Source: Halothiobacillus neapolitanus (GTDB taxonomy: Bacteria > Pseudomonadota > Gammaproteobacteria > Halothiobacillales > Halothiobacillaceae). Taken from it: 10,295 bases of DNA. Under the pieces are notes generated by a model. The model made no database searches. It was not told where the DNA came from and saw nothing but the letters and a program-made list of their open reading frames with translations. Of this stretch, positions 5,576 through 10,295 are shown one piece after another. The stretch is from the NCBI GenBank assembly GCA_020721485.1, contig DYMR01000061.1, positions 1 to 10,295 on the forward strand, written 5' to 3'. Both the position numbers and the translations under genes were made by a program. Each line of letters opens with the position of its first letter. Within the stretch, counting starts at the first letter, position 1.

Positions 5576-6735
5576 GATTTGGCCTCCGTGGGCTTGGCCT
5601 TAGTGGTATTGGCCTCAGTGACATCGGCTTTTGTAACGGAAGCCGGCGGCGTTTTGGCTTTGCGGCGGAACAGGCTCACCAATCCTTGCGGCAGAAACAC
5701 CGTGACCAGAATGAACAGCCCACCGAGGAAGAACAGCCACAATTCCGGTGCCAGCGTGGTGAGTTCGGTTTTACTGTAGTTGACGGCGAACGCGCCGATG
5801 ATCGGCCCGAACAGCGTGCCGCGCCCGCCCGTGGCCACCCACGCTACGGCTTCGATGGACGAAAGCGGGGAAAACTCGCCGGGGTTGATGATGCCGACCT
5901 GCGGCACATACAAGGCGCCCGCCACGCCGGCGAGCATGGCCGAGAGCACGAACACCAACAGTTTGTACCGCGCCACCGGATAGCCGCAGGCACGGGTGCG
6001 GGGTTCGGCATCGCGCAGCGCGACCAACACCCGCCCAAAGCGCGAGCGCACCACGGCGCGCGCCAGCAAATAGCCGCCGATCAGCGCAAGCCCCGAGGCA
6101 ACGAACAGGGCGATGCGGGTGCGATCATCGCTGATGGAGAAGCCGAGAATGTCTTTGAAATCGGTCAGGCCGTTGTTGCCGCCAAAGCCCATTTCATTGC
6201 GGAAAAACGCCAGCATCAGCGCGAAAGTGAGCGCTTGGGTGATGATCGACAAATACACGCCAGAAACCCGCGAGCGGAACGCCAGCCAGCCGAACAACCC
6301 GGCAAGCAGCCCCGGCACCAGCACGATCATCAGCGCGGCAAACCAGAAATGCTCGAAGCCCTGCCAATACCAAGGCAGTTCGTGCCAGTTGAGGAACACC
6401 ATGAAATCCGGCAGGTTCGGGTTGCCGTATTGCCCGCGATCGCCAATTTGGCGCATCAAATACATGCCCATCGCATAGCCGCCCAGGGCGAAAAACGCGC
6501 CGTGGCCGAGCGAGAGAATGCCCGCATAGCCCCAGATCAGATCAATCGACACCGCCAGCAGCGCGTAGCAGAGAAATTTACCGAGCAGGGTGACGGTGTA
6601 GGTGGACACATGCAGCGGGTGATCGGCGGGCAGCGCGAGGTTCGCCACGCTGACCCACACCAGCATTAAACCGATGGCGGCCAGCACCCAGAATCCGGCG
6701 GCATCTGAGCCATTGAATAATTTTTTCAACAACAT
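5572..6735 (-). CDS. urtC: Urea ABC transporter permease UrtC
   Basis: LivM-like inner-membrane permease that forms the translocation channel with UrtB. The 387 residues contain about eight to ten hydrophobic segments, with the family blocks GYAGILSLGHGAFFALGGY (about 70-90), SRVSGVYLSIITQALTFA and GGRGTLFGPIIGA near the end of the membrane part. The polar tail (366-387) is four pentapeptide repeats (SVTKA, DVTEA, NTTKA, KPTEA) alternating Lys and Glu, which I know of in no UrtC consensus. The start is 3 bp after the urtB stop, with a GGAGGA ribosome binding site in the urtB end. The gene overlaps urtD by 4 bp. Confidence 0.95.
   Translation of the reverse strand: MLLKKLFNGSDAAGFWVLAAIGLMLVWVSVANLALPADHPLHVSTYTVTLLGKFLCYALLAVSIDLIWGYAGILSLGHGAFFALGGYAMGMYLMRQIGDRGQYGNPNLPDFMVFLNWHELPWYWQGFEHFWFAALMIVLVPGLLAGLFGWLAFRSRVSGVYLSIITQALTFALMLAFFRNEMGFGGNNGLTDFKDILGFSISDDRTRIALFVASGLALIGGYLLARAVVRSRFGRVLVALRDAEPRTRACGYPVARYKLLVFVLSAMLAGVAGALYVPQVGIINPGEFSPLSSIEAVAWVATGGRGTLFGPIIGAFAVNYSKTELTTLAPELWLFFLGGLFILVTVFLPQGLVSLFRRKAKTPPASVTKADVTEANTTKAKPTEAKS
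5581..5640 (-). repeat. Four 15-bp tandem repeats at the 3' end of urtC
   Basis: Units at 5581-5595, 5596-5610, 5611-5625 and 5626-5640 all begin GGC(C/T) on the plus strand and are in register with the codons. Each encodes x-(V/T/P)-T-(K/E)-A. Because 15 is a multiple of 3, gain or loss of a unit keeps frame. The unit next to the stop has diverged to GGAGG and acts as the urtD ribosome binding site. Confidence 0.8.
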
Positions 6736-6738
6736 GGC

Positions 6739-8424
6739 TTATTCCTCCGCCGCACGGCCTTTCTGCGGGAACAATCCGCGCGGGCGCTTTTGAATCACGA
6801 GAATCACCAACACCAGCACGACGACTTTGGCGAGCACCGCGCCGGCGTAGGGTTCCAAAAATTTGTTCAGCACGCCGATGCCCATGCCGGCGACCAAGGT
6901 GCCCCACAGGTTACCGACGCCGCCCAAGACCACGACCATGAACGAATCGACGATGTAGTTTTGCCCGAGGTTCGGGCCGACATTGGTAATCAGCGCCAGC
7001 GCCACGCCCGCCACCCCGGCAATGCCGGAGCCTAGGCCGAAGGTGAGGGCATCGACCCAGCCGGAACGCACGCCGCAGGCGCGCGCCATTTGCCGATTTT
7101 GTGCCACCGCGCGAATGCGCAGGCCGAAGGTGCTGCGCTTGAGCAACAGCAGCAGGGCGAAAAACACCAACAGGGAAAAAATCAAGATATACATGCGGTT
7201 AAAAGTGATGGCGAACACGGGGTTGAGCGCCCAACTGCCCTGCATGAACTCCGGCAGCGCGACCGCGCGGTTCAGCGGGCTGAAAATCAGCCGCGCGGCC
7301 TGTTGCAGCATCAGGCTTAAACCGAAGGTGGCGAGCAGGGTTTCCAGCGGGCGGCCATACAGAAAGCGGATCAGCCCGCGTTCGATGGCGATGCCGACCA
7401 AACCCGCCACGACAAACGCCGCAGGAATGGCGAGAAACAGCGCGGCGCTGAGGTGGTTCGGCAGCAGTTGTTGCAGCACCCAAGTGGTGTACGCGCCGAT
7501 CATCATCATCTCGCCGTGCGCCATGTTGATGACGCCCATCACGCCGAAGGTAATCGCCAGCCCAATCGCCGAGAGCAGCAGCACAGAACCCAAGCTCAGG
7601 CCGAATACGAGGTTTTGGCTGAATTGCCAGACATCGACGCGGCGTTGAATGCTGTCGAGCGCGGCCTTGGCGGCGGCTTTTACCGTGGGGTCGGGGTCGT
7701 TTTCGGCCAGGGGCGCCAGGCGGGCGCGAATTTCTGGATCGAGCACATCGGCCACGCCGGCCACCGCCGCGAGCCGCACCTGCGGGTTCGGATCGTTCAG
7801 CTCGAAACCGGCCACCAATTGGCCGAGTTTGGCTTGAGTTTCGGGCTCCGCCAGTGTGGGAATCAGGGCTTTGATTTCTTGCACATAGGCCGGGGTCAGG
7901 CGGGCGGAAAATAAATCCTCGGCGGCGGCGTGGCGCACTGCGGCATCGGGCGCGCGCAGGTCGAGCAGATCAATCCGTGGCCGCAGCTTGATGCGAATGG
8001 CGTTGTTCAGGCGGATTTTTTCCCAGCCGGTATCGGTGGATGTGCCGAGGACGGCGCCGCTGGCGGGGTCGCGCAACTGCCCGTCGGCGTGTTCGACGCC
8101 CAAGCGCGCGGGCGCGGTGGTGTGCACGAACAGCCGGTCGTGGTTCAGGGCATGCAGCGCGGCGGCGTCGGCCGGATCGGCGGGCGGTTGCTCAATCCAG
8201 TCGTTGAGTGCTTGGCTGCGCGCCATGCCGCCTTCGGCCAAGGCCGATACGGTGGCGCTGCCGGGGGCAATCGACTCGGCTTGGGCTGGCGGCAGGAATA
8301 ACAGAGCCATCAGCACAAGCCAAGACAATCGCAGGAGCCATTGCAGGGGCCATTGCAAGAGCAATCGCAGAGTCCATTGCAAGGGCAATGAAAAATTTGA
8401 TAGAACAGTGGGTTGGGTGTTCAT
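6739..8424 (-). CDS. urtB: Urea ABC transporter permease UrtB with periplasmic N-terminal domain
   Basis: LivH-like permease of the urea transporter. I place the start at 8424 (561 residues) because it has an AGGGA ribosome binding site. The frame is open to 8478, but that extension would translate the intercistronic hairpin. Residues 1-49 are a long signal peptide ending AQA-E, built on a Leu/Trp/Gln/Arg tetrapeptide repeat (about 13-34). Residues 50-264 form an exported domain with HEAT-like helical repeats (for example DPNPQVRLAAVAGVADVL, then DPDPTVKAAAKAAL). Residues 265-561 are the membrane permease, with GLAITFGVMGVINMAHGEMM, FGLRIRAVAQNRQMARACG and VVLGGVGNLWGT. A long N-terminal domain is usual in UrtB; the repetitive signal is not. 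urtC begins 3 bp downstream. Confidence 0.94.
   Translation of the reverse strand: MNTQPTVLSNFSLPLQWTLRLLLQWPLQWLLRLSWLVLMALLFLPPAQAESIAPGSATVSALAEGGMARSQALNDWIEQPPADPADAAALHALNHDRLFVHTTAPARLGVEHADGQLRDPASGAVLGTSTDTGWEKIRLNNAIRIKLRPRIDLLDLRAPDAAVRHAAAEDLFSARLTPAYVQEIKALIPTLAEPETQAKLGQLVAGFELNDPNPQVRLAAVAGVADVLDPEIRARLAPLAENDPDPTVKAAAKAALDSIQRRVDVWQFSQNLVFGLSLGSVLLLSAIGLAITFGVMGVINMAHGEMMMIGAYTTWVLQQLLPNHLSAALFLAIPAAFVVAGLVGIAIERGLIRFLYGRPLETLLATFGLSLMLQQAARLIFSPLNRAVALPEFMQGSWALNPVFAITFNRMYILIFSLLVFFALLLLLKRSTFGLRIRAVAQNRQMARACGVRSGWVDALTFGLGSGIAGVAGVALALITNVGPNLGQNYIVDSFMVVVLGGVGNLWGTLVAGMGIGVLNKFLEPYAGAVLAKVVVLVLVILVIQKRPRGLFPQKGRAAEE
8327..8386 (-). repeat. Five 12-bp tandem repeats in the urtB signal-peptide region
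   Basis: Units 8327-8338, 8339-8350, 8351-8362, 8363-8374 and 8375-8386 follow the plus-strand pattern (C/A)AT(T/C)GCA(G/A)(G/A)(G/A)(G/T)C. In the urtB frame they give LQW-x or LRL-x tetrapeptides. The 12-bp unit keeps the reading frame, so copy-number change would lengthen or shorten the hydrophobic part of the signal peptide. Confidence 0.85.
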
Positions 8425-8445
8425 GGTGTGGTTTTCCCTGAAATA

Positions 8446-8467
8446 GGCACGGGGTCGCCCCCGCGCC
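8446..8467 (-). promoter_or_regulatory. Intercistronic hairpin between urtA and urtB
   Basis: On the minus strand, GGCGCGGGG and CCCCGTGCC pair over 9 bp (one G-U) around a GCGA loop, a GNRA tetraloop. It begins 20 bases after the urtA stop and ends just before the urtB ribosome binding site. No T run follows, so it is unlikely to stop transcription fully. Its location fits an mRNA-stabilising or processing element that keeps the binding protein in excess over the permease. Confidence 0.7.
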
Positions 8468-8487
8468 GATTGCTTCAATCGCCTTGA

Positions 8488-9837
8488 TTAGCCACCGGAG
8501 CCGGTGCATTTCTTGGTGACGGTGTTGTACGCGCCGCAGTTGATCGGCGGCGTCCAGTCGGCGATCAGGTCTTTACTGCCGGGCAGGTATTTCGACCAAG
8601 CTTCGCCGGGAACCTCGCCCTTGGATTTCCACACCACATCGAATTGGCCGTCCGGCTTGATTTCGCCGATGTACACCGGTTTGGTGATGTAGTGATTCGG
8701 CAGCATCTTGGCCATGCCGCCGGTCAGGTTGGGCACTTCCACCCCGATGATGGATTCCAAAATTTTGTTGGTGTCCGTCGATTTGGCTTTCTCCACCGCC
8801 TTCACCCACATATGGAAGGCGATGTATTCGGCTTCCATCGGGTCGTTGGTGACGGCTTTCGGGTCTTTCTTGAACTTCTTCCAGTTGGCGATAAACGCTT
8901 CGTTTTCCGGCGTTTTAATGCTCTCGAAGTAGTTCCAAGCGGCGAGTTGACCGGCGAGCGGCTTGGTATCCATGCCGGAAAGCTCCTGCTCGCCGACCGA
9001 GAACGCGACCACCGGAATGTCTTGCGATTTGATGCCTTGGTTGGCCAGTTCGCGGTAGAACGGCACATTCGCGTCGCCATTGATGGTGGAAACCACGGCG
9101 GTTGGCTTGCCCGCGCTGCCGAACTGCTTGATTTGCGCCACGATGGATTGCCAATCGGATTGGCCGAACGGCGTGTAGTTAATCATGATGTCCTCGTCCT
9201 TCACCCCTTTTTGCTTGAGGTAGGCTTCGAGGATTTTGTTGGTGGTGCGCGGGTACACATAATCCGTGCCGGCGAGCACCCAGCGGGTGATGCCGAGGTC
9301 GTTCATCAGGTAATCCACCGCCGGAATGGCTTGCTGATTCGGCGCCGCGCCGGTGTAGAAAATGTTGCGCGAAGATTCTTCGCCTTCGAATTGCACGGGG
9401 TAGAACAGCAGGCCGTTCAGTTCCTCGACCACCGGCAGCACGGATTTGCGTGAAACGGAGGTCCAGCAGCCGAAAATGGCGGCGACTTTGTCTTTGCTGA
9501 GCAATTCGCGCGCTTTTTCGGCGAACAGCGGCCAGTTGGAGGCCGGATCGACCACCACCGGTTCGAGCTTGCGCCCGAGCACGCCGCCTTTGGCGTTTTG
9601 CTCGGCAATCAGCATCAGCATGTTGTCTTTGAGTGTGCTCTCGGAAATGGCCATCGTGCCGGAAAGCGAATGCAGAATGCCGACCTTGATCGGGCCGGTT
9701 TCGGCGGCGAGCGCGGGGTCGAGCGCGCCCTTGATGCCGAGGCCGAGCGCGAGGCTGGCGCCGCCCACGGTTTTCATGAAATCGCGGCGGCTGATGCCGT
9801 TTTGCGGCAGGACAACGGGTTGAGTTTTGTCGTTCAT
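8488..9837 (-). CDS. urtA: Urea ABC transporter substrate-binding protein UrtA, Tat-exported
   Basis: Periplasmic binding protein that captures urea or short-chain amides and delivers them to UrtB/UrtC. The 449-residue precursor starts with a twin-arginine signal: SRRDFMK (16-22), a Gly/Ala/Leu stretch, and a likely cleavage near ALA-A (about 44). The mature part is a type 1 periplasmic fold starting IKVGILHSLSGTMAISE, with the UrtA blocks GGVLGRKLEPVVVDPASNWP, FGCWTSVSRKSVLPVVEE, LLFYPVQFEGEESS and GTDYVYPRTTNKILEAYL. Two C-terminal cysteines (434, 444) could form a disulfide. A strong AGGAG ribosome binding site lies 9 bases before the start at 9837. The preceding regulator gene ends 3 bp upstream. 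Confidence 0.97.
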   Translation of the reverse strand: MNDKTQPVVLPQNGISRRDFMKTVGGASLALGLGIKGALDPALAAETGPIKVGILHSLSGTMAISESTLKDNMLMLIAEQNAKGGVLGRKLEPVVVDPASNWPLFAEKARELLSKDKVAAIFGCWTSVSRKSVLPVVEELNGLLFYPVQFEGEESSRNIFYTGAAPNQQAIPAVDYLMNDLGITRWVLAGTDYVYPRTTNKILEAYLKQKGVKDEDIMINYTPFGQSDWQSIVAQIKQFGSAGKPTAVVSTINGDANVPFYRELANQGIKSQDIPVVAFSVGEQELSGMDTKPLAGQLAAWNYFESIKTPENEAFIANWKKFKKDPKAVTNDPMEAEYIAFHMWVKAVEKAKSTDTNKILESIIGVEVPNLTGGMAKMLPNHYITKPVYIGEIKPDGQFDVVWKSKGEVPGEAWSKYLPGSKDLIADWTPPINCGAYNTVTKKCTGSGG

Positions 9838-9840
9838 GGT

Positions 9841-10295
9841 TCAGGCTCCTAAAGGATTGGCTGGCGTGTGGACAAGTGGAGTGACCGGAAAACCGCCGGT
9901 CGCGGGGTTGGGGGAACTGGGATTGAGGCGGGCGCGTTCGCGGGCTTCATACAGCCGATGCAGGCTGATTTTCTGCACGGCAAGGCGTGAGCTTTCGATG
10001 TGCGCGCGCATCAAACGGCTGGCTTCATCGCTGCGGTGGCGGGTGAGCGCGGTCAAGATCGCGCCGTGTTCGCGGTAGGTGGCGTCGATGCGAGCCGATT
10101 CGGTGAAATCGAGCTGGCGCACAATGCGGATGCGTTCGATCACGCGGGTGTGGGCGTCGGCCAGCTCGCCGTTGCCGGTGGCGGCGACCAGCGCGCTGTG
10201 GAAGGCTTCGTCCAGCGCGAATACGGTGGCGCCTTCGGCTTCGCGCTCGCTTTCAGCCACTTGCCAAATGGCGCTGAGCGCGGGCAATACGGCGG
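9841..10295 (-). CDS. GntR-family regulator, FCD ligand-binding domain (partial)
   Basis: C-terminal part only; the frame is still open at the right edge, and the first start-like codon (TTG at 10287) is internal. The fragment is an all-helical FCD (FadR C-terminal) domain with the metal/ligand residues in order: Asp and His in FALDEAFHSAL followed by VAATGN, His in YREHGAILTAL, and His in LMRAHIESS. The winged-helix DNA-binding half is expected beyond the window. A Pro-rich tail of about 33 residues closes the protein. It ends 3 bp before urtA on the same strand, so it is probably co-transcribed with, and may regulate, the urt genes. The effector (a small organic acid in many FCD proteins) is unknown. 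Confidence 0.88.
   Translation of the reverse strand, partial: AVLPALSAIWQVAESEREAEGATVFALDEAFHSALVAATGNGELADAHTRVIERIRIVRQLDFTESARIDATYREHGAILTALTRHRSDEASRLMRAHIESSRLAVQKISLHRLYEARERARLNPSSPNPATGGFPVTPLVHTPANPLGA

Noticed and set aside
5686..6669. 327-codon plus-strand open frame antisense to urtC
   Set aside because: Its product is dominated by His, Gln, Arg and Glu, which is what the complement of a hydrophobic membrane gene gives. It has no domain, promoter or ribosome binding site.
8327..8386. CRISPR-like array
   Set aside because: The units are 12 bp, directly abutting, without spacers, and lie in frame in urtB.
8425..8478. Upstream ATG for urtB at 8478
   Set aside because: It would add 18 residues translated through the GC-rich hairpin and starts just inside the gap after urtA. 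The ATG at 8424 has a better ribosome binding site and leads straight into the signal peptide.
8644..9453. 269-codon plus-strand open frame antisense to urtA
   Set aside because: It is a high-GC complement shadow of a clearly coding gene, with compositional bias and no family resemblance.

Overview
The window looks like a chromosomal stretch from a proteobacterium, most likely beta or gamma. The evidence is an EF-P of the arginine-32 (EarP/rhamnosylation) type, a proteobacterial GreB, and a complete UrtABCDE urea/short-chain amide ABC transporter. The genus cannot be named from the sequence. Every convincing gene lies on the minus strand, so transcription runs from high to low coordinates.

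Right part (10295 to 4062): the C-terminal half of a GntR/FCD-type regulator enters from the right edge. It is followed 3 bp later by urtA, then urtB, urtC, urtD and urtE, which are tightly packed: urtC and urtD share an ATGA, urtD and urtE overlap by 13 bp, and only urtA and urtB are separated by a real gap. That gap carries a GC-rich hairpin with a GCGA tetraloop. UrtA is a Tat-exported binding protein, UrtB and UrtC are the two membrane permeases, and UrtD and UrtE are the two ATPases. No urease gene is in the window. Two in-frame minisatellites lie inside the transporter genes: five 12-bp units in the urtB signal-peptide region and four 15-bp units at the very end of urtC, the last unit providing the urtD ribosome binding site.

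Middle (4061 to 3276): a compact HigB2/HigA2-type toxin-antitoxin pair (toxin first, 8-bp overlap). An operator-like array of three alternating half-sites lies upstream of the toxin. A 17-bp inverted repeat with one mismatch brackets the pair, which suggests a mobile or inserted cassette between the urt operon and the next operon.

Left part (3275 to 1): a DHH/DHHA1 phosphoesterase is translationally coupled (ATGA) to greB. After a 197-bp spacer with a good sigma-70 promoter comes a small membrane protein of unknown function. Last is efp with its own promoter and a clear intrinsic terminator near the left edge. GreB (rescue of backtracked RNA polymerase), the DHH protein (likely nano-RNA or nucleotide hydrolysis) and EF-P (rescue of ribosomes at polyproline) are housekeeping functions around transcription and translation.
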